A DNA stretch of 64,000 nucleotides. Origin: Hyaloperonospora brassicae. Lineage: Eukaryota; Oomycota; Peronosporomycetes; Peronosporales; Peronosporaceae. Positions 35,375 to 46,860 of the stretch are shown piece after piece. Within the stretch, counting starts at the first letter, position 1. Every line of letters begins with the position of its first letter. The position numbers and the translations under genes were made by a program. The stretch lies in the NCBI GenBank assembly GCA_947650285.1, contig CANTFL010000057.1:124001-188000 (forward strand), read 5' to 3'. Under the pieces are notes generated by a model. That model ran no database searches. It had not been told where the DNA came from and saw only the letters and a program-made list of their open reading frames with translations.

Positions 35375-38119
35375 TGGGCTCTGCTACGATTGTGTCGTCG
35401 GTGTGTGCCCTACACAACGGGTCGGGTGTGGGAAATTATATAGTGTACGTTACCATGAGCGACCGAAGAGATGTGGCTGCTTTAGCGCTGCTCGGGTGGA
35501 AACGATGCGTACTTGGTAGTTGTTAGGTCATGGGATGGACGTTTGGTGTGGGAACGTATCCGTTGGTCGGGGAGGTCAAAGGAGAGACTCTCCGTGATGT
35601 GACGGGTCGATATCTTGTGACTTACGTGCTGCCATGGTATGGTTATCATGAGCTGGGACGAAGCTTTGGTCCAAGCAACGGACGAGACGCCATTGCCACG
35701 TTGTTAACCGCTCTACGTCCTACCAACTCCACAAGTCTGTTCGGCTCGCCTCTAGTGCTGGTAGCCCCTATACAAGCCAAGAGCTCGTCATATACCGCTC
35801 CTTTTTGGTTTGCACTGACACCGACAGGGCCAACGATCTTTCTTCTGGTGGTGCAATGGCGACACCTTTTCTCAAAAAGTGCGCTTATGTCGTGCCTTGT
35901 GCAAAACGTTGCAAACGGCTTTGGTTCCTGGCACGCTTGAACATCCTGCACAGCTGTGACACGGTCGAGACTTGTTTGGAGAAAGCAGAGAGCTAGCGAA
36001 AGGAGACGAGTTGACTGCAGGATCCACGTAGGTAGGAACGATGGATGGAAGGAGAGACAGCTCGCGCGATACAATGACCTTTGAAGACACGAGCGAGTGA
36101 TGTCAAACACCGAAAGTATCTGCAGCAAAGCGGTCGTTTGTACAAGTGCTTCTATGTTTAAGAGTTCGGACGGCCTTCTGACAATCAACTGACTCTACCT
36201 TTGCTTATCTGCCCATTTTCTCATCTTCTCATCTTACCGCATGGCCCACGAAGCAGTTGGCCGGCTTGCTCGTTCACCGATGGTCAGTAGGACTTTCGTT
36301 AGCGCGATCGTCCGTCAAATTGCTGTGGCCTAGTAGGCTCCTGTCTTCTTTGTATCTGATGCCACAGATGTCGATACTCCGACCCGTAAGCTTAAAGTCG
36401 ATGCAAGGGTCGATATTTTGTAAGAACAACAAACGTCAGGCAGCTTCGTGGCGTGCATCTCTGTGACGTGCCATGCAAGTGGAGCACACAGGATTCGTTT
36501 GCAACGACCTCCACCGTGTTGGCTGTTAATGTCGTCTTCTAGCAATTATCGACTTGTTGTCGAACGTATCCGCCGTGGCGCTTACACACTCTTTCTTGAC
36601 CGCAAGTTTTTGACGCTTGTATGTTGTCTGGGTTTCTGGTCGATAGGCGGGCAAGGTACCGCGAAGGCAATAGTTTCGCCAAAGAGCTACGACCTTTATG
36701 CCGACAGAACTTTAGTTAGAATCGCTGGACGTCAACACATCTTTGTCCCGCATCTGGCCAAGGTCTCTCGTTTTATCATGCTTCACTCTCTTCATAGCCC
36801 ACAGACAATTGGTGTCTCGATGCATGTCTATCCTTTCTCAAATGTGGTATCATCGATATGATGGTCGTATCTTCACCCGTTGGACTTACCAGCGCCGAAA
36901 GAACGGATGGGCGAGCACACTGCTGCGGTAATCACGCAACATGCTCGTGTATAGCGTGCTGCATTTTTCCTGGAGTATAAAGTGGTCGATCACGCCCTTG
37001 TATCGAACACAGAGCACATTAAACATTGCTCGCGACGTAGACGCTATTATGCCGCTTGCTATGTGCGTCATCGCGCTTGGCTGATACGCGTACATACATG
37101 AAGGCAGCTATCGTTATCTTCCTAGCTTTTCGCTCTTCTTTATCATGATAATGGCGCTGTGGACGCTCATCGTTATGAAGACACGAACTAACGACGCATT
37201 ATCTAAGATAGAAGAATCCCGATACCAATTCTGTAAACGAGCGTGTGTAATGCGCTAAGCAGACCTTCGAGTACACCTCTCGCTGTCAAAACTGTGTGAT
37301 ACTGTTTCTACTTGGTCGTGACTCAGTCAATCAGGTTTTAAAAGCTACTATTTTTTAAGAAATTGGGGCAAGAATGTAATTTCTAAGGGATACTTAATGT
37401 CATAAATGCTTGCAAGCCTGCTTGAATTCACAGCCACATTTATAAAAGATAAAAATTTCTGCTCTATTTTTTTTACAGGGGCCACATTGAATGTTTTTTA
37501 AAGTGTTTACGCCAAAGTCACTCATTGTGGTCTGACAAATTTCGGATGACAAGATTGGTACAAAACGATGGTTACAGCATGGCATTGCAAAGCACTTCTA
37601 ACCATTTCGGCATTTTGCAGTCGACTGCTCTGGTCATCGTGACGATTAATTATTAATACTGATGATGATGTGAGGATATGCATACGCTGGTACAACTGTG
37701 TGGATGTGTGCTTTATGCTAACTGCATGAGAAAGAGTGGTCAGCGGCATAATCTTTTGCTTTCAAGCAAAGGATATAAGCGGAGCTGACAAACATCTTAA
37801 ACGACAACGAATAAGTAAATATAAGTAAAAGTGATCCTTTCGACATTCTGCGCACTCGCAAGAAAATTTCATCCTTAATGGTGTAGCTTTTCTACGTTTA
37901 GGCTTGAGTTATCCGCTATATCGCACCCTATTTATCGTGTCGATTTAGCGGTATTGTCTATCATTTCATTCTTGTCTCCTTCAAGTCGAATCTTCAACAC
38001 AAGCTCTTTGCTTAGTAATTTTTGGACCCCAGACTCATTTTTGAGTGCAAATGATAAACTTTGAATGACGTATGTCATATACATTTATTCTGTATCCTGT
38101 CTGCAAATATGCACAGGTA
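35375..38119. other. Divergent intergenic and gene-poor region
   Basis: Two ATG-started plus-strand frames without recognisable domains occur here. One is 35530-35940 (136 codons, starting 155 bp from the divergent phosphoesterase ATG; MGWTFGVGTYPLVGEVKGET). The other is 36529-36861 (110 codons; MSSSSNYRLVVERIRRGAYT). Either could be a small gene or chance. From 37 kb the DNA is AT-rich and empty. Confidence 0.3.
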
Positions 38120-38145
38120 GCTACGCACTGACAACAGTGCGTAGC
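38120..38145. repeat. 11-bp perfect hairpin
   Basis: GCTACGCACTG, a 4-nt loop, then CAGTGCGTAGC. It lies just outside the putative solo LTR. Confidence 0.8.
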
Positions 38146-38159
38146 AAGCTCTAGCTTAC

Positions 38160-38542
38160 TGTAGTGATAAATAGTGCCCCATTAGATAGCGTACACAGTA
38201 CGCTTGGAGTAAGACTTGATACTAAACCACTGAGCTTAGTTAATGACAAGGATCATTGTATTAATATATATAAGTTCTAAGATGTGTCGTGCTTGTTAGT
38301 CTAATCGTAAATCTATCAATACCAAAGGATGTATGGTGACATCTACCCACCACGCAATGCAGGCGTCTAGCAGCAATTGGTGGGTTGATGTAATGCTATG
38401 CCAACAAATAAGTAGATCCTTGGGTCACAGCAACAATATCACTGAGCTCGATGATATTGTGATGAGAATATTAGACTTAATATTTAATGTATAATAATTG
38501 TTGTAACTGTTAGTTTTTATGTAACATTCTCACCCCGTTACA
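38160..38542 (+). repeat. Possible solo LTR
   Basis: The segment begins TGTAGTGATAAATAGTGCCC and ends TCTCACCCCGTTACA. The last 15 bases match exactly the reverse complement of the outer end of the Ty3 LTR at 41542-41556, and TG...CA termini are present. I find no matching 5-bp target duplication at the assumed ends, so the 5' boundary may be wrong or the flanks decayed. A diverged Ty3 LTR left by recombination is the likeliest reading. Confidence 0.4.
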
Positions 38543-41257
38543 CCTCCACATATCTTAAGCCGACAATGAGAGCCGCTTCCATCTCTCCTCGGAGATCTGG
38601 CTTCAGGTGCGTAATAATTGTGATTATTATTGAGGATAACACGCTGCCTTATGTGACATCATCCGAGAGCCGGTGGTACAGTAGACAATTCTAGTAATCG
38701 TCGAAAATTTTGCAGCTCAAACAGTATGCCTTAAATACCTTAATGCAAATATGAAGGGTCTCCCGATTTGTTTGGCACCTGGTTTTGTTGTATTTTTACC
38801 TTTAAGTCACAATTACTACTCAATTGATCGATTGAGCACGTGATACTAAAATGTATACATAAGTTTCAACTTTTCTTTCTTTGACATAGTCCGACCAACG
38901 TTTAGCAGTCAGTGAATTTATTTCTCAAAGAAATTAATACGATGTGTCCGCCTATCTAGCTACCGTCAAAGAGCTTAAACTTACCTATTTTTATACACTT
39001 GGGGTCAATATCTGAAACACTATATAATTTTTATAAGTACATAATGGTCCAAGGCTCGCACCATAAACCGTTGTGCTTTCTAGCAGAGTTCGGCTCATGC
39101 ATTCTGCACATCTGATCATGGGACTGCGTAGCAATTAAGGTCATGGATCTAAATGTGAACATTGCTTACATTATATAGCCCAGTCCGTATCGAGGGTGAT
39201 ATGGAACCGTCTAATTTAGGGAAAGGAACCTGCATCGCTTGTGTGTCTTTTACGTCTAAAATCTTAAGGCCGAAAATCACGGAAACGTTAGGCACAGGAA
39301 CAGCTGATGATGATGTTACGCGCACAGTAACATACTTACTTCTAAGCGCTATAAACGTCAATAATTTTGATTCCATTGATATAATTCGACAAGTCTTGAG
39401 GATATAGTGTATATCCTTGTGACTTGTCAAATCGGTCCGTGGGTCATAAAAACTCTTCAGTGGCTTCTCATTTTGAAATAATGGTTTGCCTCCTGTTAAA
39501 TTCCGTAGACGAAAGATATGAAAGCTATATAGGTAGGTTAGGATATGTAGAAAGGTTGACTATCCCACGAACCTCAATGCTAGCGATCGATAAAACACTT
39601 GTCGATCTCAATACCTTCTTTACTACTAAAAATCGTCACTGCTATCTACCACAGTGCTTAAAGATGGTTTTCGGCATGTTTAGTGGCTATTGTCTTTATT
39701 CTTAGGCAGCTCACACGACTCTAAATTTTTATAAACATCTTTGAATTCGGTACAAATTTTGCGTTGTATATTAATATTCAGCTTATACCAGGATAAGATG
39801 TGTATCGATCAATCGAGGTCTTTTCGTCAGGGAAACAATCAGATATCGATGAGATGCTGATCATTAAATAATGCTGATGACCAAACATCAGCCACAAAAT
39901 TGCCCCCTGCGATGGATACACACATCAGCTTGATTTTCCCATAAGTGGGTCTCGTTAGCATGATGTTTGTTTGACCTTAGGTAGCTGCGTTATCTCCGAA
40001 GTTGACTGTAGAGGGCTATAGGATTAGGCTTGTAAGAGTCGACACTATACCCGTCATTAGCTTAGACAGATAATGGTCTCGGGCTGTCATAAAACATCAA
40101 CATGCTAAGCTGCAGAGGACTTAGCTCTCAACCTACTTCAAGTTTTCAACTTATTTCTATACATTGAAAACAGTTTTAATATACGTGAGGACTTGGCCTC
40201 CAACTTTATGTATCTAAGGTAGTTCTTACAAGTTTATGTTATCTACGGCCAACTATTCATTCGATCTAGGGTTACTATGTTGTCTCTTCTACGTAAAAGG
40301 TTCCCTATCTCTTTCTTGACGCCCGCTAGGCGTGCATCTAGGTCTTAGTACAAAGCAACTTATATGAGTTATGGGGCTTTGGCGCTGCCTGTACAGTAAA
40401 GTAGGCACTAGAAGCTTGCTTCGCAGATTAGCGGGTGTCTTTACTGAAGTCTTGTGCAGTCGTGCGACCGACCAAACCACAAGTAAGTACATCGCCTCCG
40501 CTCTTCTAGCATTTATACGCTATTGAAACTCCTATACCGTTTAGCAAATGAATATCTGATGTTGGAAAGCATCTTAACAAATAGATGCTAACAGCAAATT
40601 CATGGCTCGTAAATTCTGAGACATGGTAGACCAAGATTGACATCACATGTGTCACCAAATCCATAACGATTAAATTAGCATGGAACTTTCCATCTCATAG
40701 AGTGTAGCTAATCCCCACAACCAGCTTTTTTACTATCACGGATTCGTCTGTTGTAAGGAGCACGTCAAGCTCGTTAACGTGGTATCGCGATCAGCGAGAT
40801 TGGAATAGGACCATGTTGCGAGCGGCGTCAAACAAATCCCCTTGAAGTACATATTGCACAAAGGAAATAATGACATGTTCTATGTAAGCTTGATAGTTTA
40901 ACGTAATGCTAGAATTATAATTACGAGGCGCGTCGACACAGATTTATTGAGAATTAGTAGAAATGTTGGGCAATAGGCCCGCAAATTCTCTTGATGTTGT
41001 CAGTGTAACAAACAGTGAGATAACATCTCGTATCGAAGCAAATGGCTTGGCCAATTTCTGTGCTGAAGTTTAGACTGTGTAAAGCTCTGTTCTCCTAGAC
41101 GTAATTTTAGATAATTCGAATCAGGTAAGGAAATGCTGGCTAACAAAAGCATATTTGACATGGTTTGATAGGCTATATTTACTTCCACATTACCATCAAG
41201 CAAACAAATTTTTACTCAGGTCTTCACATTATATTGCAGGTTATGTGTCCAACTGCG
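38543..41257. other. AT-rich gene-poor stretch
   Basis: No gene is recognised. A 93-codon plus-strand frame at 39424-39705 starts with a non-ATG codon and has a stretch (VCLLLNSVDERYESYIGRL) faintly like copia Gag; too weak to call. Confidence 0.4.
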
Positions 41258-41541
41258 ACGACGTAAAAAAGCGCCATTCTCAATAACGAGAATTACAACT
41301 CGTGGGAATATGCTGCTCGCATGACTGTTGCGAAGAAGTATCTGCTCGACCACATTGCTACGAAACCAGAAGGCAGTATGGAGAAACAGAATGCAGAATG
41401 GAAGCCACAAATTTGAAGGTATTGGATATCAGTACGAGGATGTTTAGTCTGGTGTTTTAGCCAATATTTTGGAATGTGTCGAGTGCCGCGCATGAATGAA
41501 TCATTCTGCACGAGTTTCACGGCAAGCTCATCCTGCACAAT
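41258..41541 (+). pseudogene. Ty1/copia relic, gag N-terminal part (left of the Ty3 insertion)
   Basis: The plus strand reads NENYNSWEYAARMTVAKKYL, the usual 'NY..W.. RM' start of copia Gag (UBN2 family), then degenerates. The reading resumes on the far side of the Ty3 element (from 49354), where RVQLRKYLYEF continues the Gag helix. The two halves flank the Ty3 target duplication, so this is one gag gene split by insertion. Confidence 0.65.
41537..41541. repeat. Target site duplication (left), ACAAT
   Basis: ACAAT abuts the left LTR and is repeated exactly at 49354-49358 next to the right LTR. A 5-bp duplication is typical of Ty3 integrase. Confidence 0.95.
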
Positions 41542-41861
41542 TGTAACGGGGTGAGAGCCCGTTACCGTCTTACACTAATAATTAAGCTGAGGAAGCGCTG
41601 TGATTTATAAGGTAAATTTAACTCTGTTTGTATTTTTGTGTTTTTATAATTCGCAGTAAGTGCGAATATGTTCCCTAGCTCATGGGAACCACTCAAATAC
41701 AGAACTAATTATTATTGGCTACTTATTGGGTCTGGAACCCCAATAACAAACCAATAATAAATAGACGCGCAGTATCCGCTATCCGGATACTGTCTACACT
41801 TAATGTATGTAATTATGTAATAAAACTATGACTACTTAATATAATGGGTTGCCCCATTACA
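41542..41861 (-). repeat. 3' LTR of the Ty3 element (320 bp)
   Basis: It runs from TGTAACGGGG to CCCCATTACA on the plus strand (TG...CA on the element strand). It equals the right LTR in length and differs from it at four positions, about 98.75% identity. It holds the polyadenylation region for the element. Because it faces the antisense reading frame starting at 42015, it could also promote that frame. Confidence 0.97.
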
Positions 41862-41877
41862 TCACCCCCCTCTTTAA
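41862..41877 (-). promoter_or_regulatory. Polypurine tract (plus-strand primer)
   Basis: On the element strand TTAAAGAGGGGGGTGA directly precedes the 3' LTR. This is the standard position and composition of the primer for second-strand DNA synthesis. Confidence 0.9.
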
Positions 41878-42014
41878 GATGCGCTTACCGTGACGTAAGC
41901 GCCACAAACAGAAAGTTTCTTCTTAACGAATAGCCCAACGAAAAGCCCAGCGAGAACTCCAACGACACGTCATCTTGGTCTTTGAATCTGCTCAGCCACA
42001 AACAACTGAGCAGC

Positions 42015-43449
42015 ATGAATCCTGAACACCCACGCGACTCGACCCCAAACGACAGTTGGGGTCATCAGACACTTCGAAGAGAGCGTGCACCGCAGACCAT
42101 GGATGACCACTTAAAGCCGTGGGGCTTGTACAGCCTTAAAGGCGCGCACCAACCTGAATCACTTGAGACCATGAAGAATCTCTTCACACGATACCGTAAC
42201 GTTCGAGGCAAGGGAACGAATCACACATACACTGAAGACGCAATAACGATCTTGGTGTGCCTTCATCAGACGTTGGAACGCGAGTCGACGTGAAGGGGCA
42301 TCCTTCACGTCCTGGATCGAGGGACGCGAAAGTACTCATGGCGACCACGCTATTGGCGACTTAAGACGACGCGTGTGTCATTTGACTCGTGATGGGTTCC
42401 ACATGTGTTACGTCCATGTCCGTGAAGGGTGTCCATGGTGTCACATGGAGAGACCGCGACCAATGCGGCAGGAATGGGACGACATGGTGTGTGCACGGGG
42501 AATGCCCCAGCACATCCGACCATGGATCGGACGCTATGAGAGGAGCCTCTCAGAGCTCCAAGTATCTGCGTTGCGTCACATGAGGGAACGCCCTGTCGAT
42601 CAATAAAGGCGTTCACGTAGTCGAGATCGTTTGTCTTACGACCACCGAGGTCGTTCTCGTAGTCGCTCTCGACCGCCAAGGTATCCAAATGCTCCCGAGC
42701 CTCGTAGAAGACGTCGGAGTCGCTCGGGAGATCGTCGTCGATCGCCAATTCACGCACGTTACGGTTCGCGGGATCGTGGAAGGAGTCAGCAGCGTCGGTC
42801 GCGTTCGCCGACCTCTTACTGGTCTCGTACTCCTCAACGACGTCAGGAACATCGTGAGCCAGCACACTTCGAGGCTCCCACGTGTCTTTCGTTGGTGAAT
42901 AACCCAACCATCGGACCTTGTAATGCGTTTCTGAACGACTCTTCGATGGCGCCGAGCCACTACTCGGCGCAAGAGGCGTGGGGTCTTCATGACCGACGAT
43001 ACGGTCCACAATCCAGCGTCGCTCACCCGATGCATCTACCAAGGGAGGAGGATCATCACGACGGAAGGCTTCTTGGGTTGGGCGCCGATTCTCATAATCG
43101 GGCGCCTGTGCCGTCGAGTGACGAGCTTCGTTTCCTTCGTGCTGACACTGAAGAGGCGATGAACGGCCTTCTGGATGCCCGTGAGATGGCAGAGAGGGCT
43201 CGAGATCGTGCAGCAGCTGCGACAGAGGATGCAGAGAGAATTCGACGGGAGCAGCAGGGCTTGGTGGAGCGTCTGCGACAGCTCGAGACTGCTGCGTTCG
43301 GTGGACCCCAGCAGAACGAGTCTGCTCGCGCTCGTCTAGGACTTGGTCCCAGTCGTCGTCAGCGTCTTCGGCAGGGGGTGTCGGACTTTGAGCCGATACA
43401 GACGAGTGAGGAAGGACCAAAGGGAGATCCGCCGACAGGTAAGCCTTAA
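42015..43449 (+). pseudogene. Antisense gene candidate inside the Ty3 element (RS-rich, coiled-coil protein)
   Basis: Opposite to gag-pol, an ATG at 42015 (154 bp from the LTR edge) opens a protein-like frame (MNPEHPRDSTPNDSWGHQTL) to about 42288. It continues one frame over (EGASFTSWIEGRES to PWIGRYERSLSELQVSAL), meets one TAA at 42604-42606, and continues in that frame to 43449. After the TAA come a dense Arg/Ser segment (RSRSRD, RRRRRSRSGDRRRS), an acidic/Ala coiled coil (AERARDRAAAATEDAERIRR) and a basic end. About 475 codons would be covered with one frameshift and one stop. From 42015 to 42349 no sense-strand pol frame exists, so this part cannot be a shadow of pol. From 42350 on it overprints the chromodomain region. 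I recognise no family. Antisense ORFs near the 3' LTR are known in some plant Ty3 lineages. Confidence 0.4.
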
Positions 43450-43985
43450 GGCGCCCGACATAGAATGTCGGGTGCAAACGCATAGTGGTAGGTATGTCTA
43501 GCGTGTAAGCATCTCCATGGACTTCAACAATTCGAAAGGGTCCAATATATCTTAGCGCTAATTTATTAGCGCCCAAATTCGTTACTGACGTGTCTGGTAA
43601 TCTGCTTGTCGATAGTAAGACTCTGTCACCTTCTTTGAACGTCAGCAATTTCTTTCGACCTCGCTTGTCCGCGTTCTCCTTTTGTTTATCCACTGCTTCT
43701 TGGAGTGCATCGCGTACAAAACGCGTGATACTTTGCCGTAGTAATAGGAATTCGGCCACAGCAGCCGAACTTACAGGAGAAGTGGACTCTTTAGGAGCAA
43801 AATTAGCGACGGGAGACGCGATGGGATGCATCGCGTCGGGACTCGATATGCCATTGGCCACGAAATTAACAGTATGAGTTGCATCGGCAGCAACCTTGTC
43901 TTCAACATTACCAATCATCAAAATTTTTCGCGTAGTGACATCGGGAGATACTCCCCACCAAGCTGAGAAACTGGGTGTGCTGAAG
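42350..43985 (-). CDS. Ty3 Pol C-terminus: integrase GPY/F module and chromodomain
   Basis: This continues the integrase one frame over; the shift maps to a GGGG run near 43959. In order: a linker; a basic Lys-rich stretch; the GPY/F-type module (about 43640-43440; GDRVLLSTSRLPDT, then LALRYIGPFRIVEVHGDAYT); a long acidic/proline linker; and a chromodomain (about 43021-42820; RRWIVDRIVGHED, then YKVRWLGYSPTKDTWEPRSV). Chromodomains steer chromoviruses to heterochromatin by binding histone marks. The last 150 codons (to 42350) have no domain and overlap the antisense frame, so the true stop could lie earlier in related elements. Confidence 0.85.
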
Positions 43986-44744
43986 CTGAAAAGCAAGAAG
44001 TGCTGGAACGCGAGGGTCCCTCGCGTTATTCATGAAAAATGGCGTTAACCCAGTCGACGCATGAACTGCGTTGTTGATTGCAAATTCAGCGAGAGGGAGA
44101 AACGAACTCCACGACTGGAACGATGTCGTATAACTGCGTAGTACATCTTCAATCACTCTGTTCACGCGCTCCGTTTGCCCATCCGTCTCTGGATGGGCTT
44201 CCGTAGACATAAGCAGTCGCGTGCCCAATAGTTGAAACAACGTTGCCCAAAAAGCTGATGTAAAGCGCGGGTCGCGGTTCAGAACAATTGATTCAGGCAA
44301 GCCGTGATGTCGAAATATGAGATCGATGAAGATCTGCGCGGTCGTCTCCGCCGTAACGTGCGCGGAGACTGGAGAAAAATGCACCATTTTGCTAAATCGA
44401 TCCACAAAAACCAATACGCCCGTGCGTTTCTGTTCGTCCGGAGGGAGACCAAAGATGAAATCCATGCTGACCGAACGCCAGGCTTCCGTGGCAATCGGAA
44501 GCGGACGCAACGGAGCTTGTAAAGACGGCGCAGGCTTCACACGCTGGCATATTTCACAAGAGCGTACCCATTTATGGATGTATTTGTACATACGCGGCCA
44601 GAAAAACACACGAGAGATGGCCGCGAACGTCTTCTCGCGACCCAAATGACCACCACTTGGAGTGTCATGAAATTCATGCACCAATCGTGCGCGGAGGTCG
44701 TCATCAGCAGGGATGATGACGCGCGGTGGGTCGAAAACGTCCAT
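43908..44744 (-). CDS. Ty3 integrase core
   Basis: The frame starts after the TAA at 44748-44750, which lies in the same frame as RT; TMDVFDPPRVIIP follows directly. The HHCC zinc region is present (HEFHDTPSGGH, then CEICQ), followed by the DDE catalytic core. Asp95 (SMDFIFGLP) and Glu192 (TDGQTERVNR) are intact. The second catalytic position, normally the Asp of SDRDP, is Asn156 (VLNRDPRF). The 35-residue spacing from 156 to 192 confirms the alignment. Without this Asp, strand transfer should fail. The frame ends at 43908 after a G-run shift; the C-terminal module continues in the next frame. Confidence 0.9.
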   Translation of the reverse strand: MDVFDPPRVIIPADDDLRARLVHEFHDTPSGGHLGREKTFAAISRVFFWPRMYKYIHKWVRSCEICQRVKPAPSLQAPLRPLPIATEAWRSVSMDFIFGLPPDEQKRTGVLVFVDRFSKMVHFSPVSAHVTAETTAQIFIDLIFRHHGLPESIVLNRDPRFTSAFWATLFQLLGTRLLMSTEAHPETDGQTERVNRVIEDVLRSYTTSFQSWSSFLPLAEFAINNAVHASTGLTPFFMNNARDPRVPALLAFQLQHTQFLSLVGSISRCHYAKNFDDW

Positions 44745-44747
44745 TGT

Positions 44748-46860
44748 TTAAGTCAGCGGCGGACCATCAAGCGCGTACCGCTTGACGTTGTCACGCGTTG
44801 GTTTCGTCAACTTCGCGAGTGAACCCTCACTAGGGTGTCGAAGATAATTGATGATTCCCGTGTAGAATGAATCGTTCGCATATGACTCAGCGATTTGAGT
44901 CCGGATTGACAGCTCAGGTGTCGAAATCATTGCATTGAGCCCCTGCTCAGCACAGCATAAACAAATGTCGTCGTCCTCGTCTTCAGCAATGCCTGGCTGA
45001 TGACCCATGTCACGTCGAGGATCATAATCGGGACGTCGAGAAAGCGCGTCAGCAAGAATGTTGTTCTTGCCGGGTTTGTAAAAGACCACGAAATTATACT
45101 CTGAGAAGTATGACAACCAACGTGCCATACGCTGGGACAAGTGGGGAGTCTTGACGGCGGTACGCAATGATGCGTGATCTGTATAGACCGAAAACATCTT
45201 CTCGCCGAGCAAATATACTCTGAACTTGATCAGCGCGTAACGCATAGCCAAAAGTTCCTTGTCATGTGCCGGATAGTTCCTCTCTGCGGGTTTCATCTGT
45301 CGTGACTGAAAGCTCACGACGCGCTCTCGGCCCTCATCGTCAAACTGCATGAGGGCACATCCAATAGCGAAATTACTCGCATCACAGACGACGTGAAATG
45401 GCTTGGAATCATCAGGCAACATCAGCACTGGTGCTTCAGACAAGCTCTTTTTCACAGAGTTAAAGGCAGAGTGATGTTCAGCTTTCCATGACCAAACTGC
45501 GTCTTTCTTCAGTAGGGTCGATAGTGGCTGGATTAGTTCTGCATAGTTCTTCGTATACTTATGCAAGTAATTGGCCAAGCCAAGCCATTGGCGTAGTTCC
45601 GTTTGGTTCCTGGGCGTAGGCCAGGAACATATCGATGACACTTTCTCGGGATCAGCACGGACACCCTCCTTGCTAACATAGCATCCAAGAACTGGAATCT
45701 CGGGAGCACAGAAGACACACTTCTTCAAATTTGCGTACAGTTTGTTCTCGCGCATCACTTGGAACACCTGTTTCAAATGCCGAAGGTGGACCTCCGTAGC
45801 ACTGAGCTGTTGCTCAGCGCGGCTGTGAACAAAAATATCGTCGAAATAACTTGGAGCGAAATCACGTAGTGGCCGAAGCACTTGTGTCACCATCCGGTTG
45901 AACGTTGCTGGAGCGTTCTTAAGGCCTTGTGGCATGACTAGCCACTCCCAAAGCATCCCACTCGGTGTGCTGACAGCGGTGAACGGGATATCACTGTCCC
46001 TCATTAAAATATGGTAAAACCCGTCTGTCAGGTCTATGGCGCTAAAAATCTCGCTGCCGGACATGGTATCCAGTACCATGTCTTTCCGAGGAATTGGTGT
46101 TTGAGCCGGGATCGTGGCGTCATTCATCTTGTTAAAAGCATGCACGATGCGCCAACCGCCGGTGGCTTTCTTCACACAGAAAGTCGGACTCGAATGTGGC
46201 GATATGCTTTCGCGGACGTGTCCTGCCTTACGGCGGCCCTCAAAAAATTCATCAATTGCGATGACTTGGTCACGCGGTAGCGGCCACTGCCGCGTCACAC
46301 AATACTTCGATCCTGGCACGAGATCGATCTCGTGTCGCACACCACGATCCGCTGGAAGCTCAGCGGGGATATTCTCCGGAAAGATGTCGGCATACTCACG
46401 CGCGATATCATAGACAGGGTTGCCCGAAGCACGAAGGGCTTCCCAAGACTGTGCCACGAAACGTTCTTCGCGCGCTGATTTGGGCTCAGCGCTCTTTGGG
46501 CGAGCCTCCAGAACTGCTCCACTAGCTGCTTCGGCGGCTGATATGATGCACACTTGCTCGATGTCGCCGGCCTTGAGGTCGTGAAGGAAATCTTTCCATG
46601 GTAGGGTTAATAGAGATGTGATCTCTGCAACAGTGCACGGAGGGCTCGCTACCTCAACGTAGCGGCCACGATGTGAAGACCCTTCCACATATTCAAGCGC
46701 ACAAACGGATTCCGTCAATACAGTATCATCGTCAACGGCGCTTGAGCGAGAATTTCTTCGTCTTGGTGATCGGCGTGCACCTTTCTTGCGTTTACGCTTT
46801 CTCTTGCGTCTTGAGCCACTGCTCGAGGCTATAACGTCGCTGTCGCTGGAGGATGAAGTA
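44748..46860 (-). CDS. Ty3 reverse transcriptase and RNase H
   Basis: The frame is open from just after the G10 run (46861-46870), beginning TSSSSDSDVIASSSGSRRKR, and the Pol polyprotein reads on to TAA at 44748. No ATG is expected. RT motifs are intact: FSAIDLTDGFYHI, PQGLKNAPATFNRM and the active-site YFDDIF. RNase H follows with VVCDASNFAIGCALMQFDD, HDKELLAM and YTDHASLR, ending in the usual ILADALSRRPDYD. Only the terminal TAA separates it from integrase. It acts in the cytoplasmic virus-like particle to copy element RNA into DNA. Confidence 0.95.

Noticed and set aside
46792..46815. Programmed +1 frameshift at GAG AAA GCG TAA between protease and RT, resembling the Ty3 GCG slip codon
   Set aside because: The RT frame is already open and protein-like (TSSSSDSD...) from the G10 run at 46861-46870 onward, while the protease frame after the run looks artificial. 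The break is therefore the G run, not the GCG-TAA site.
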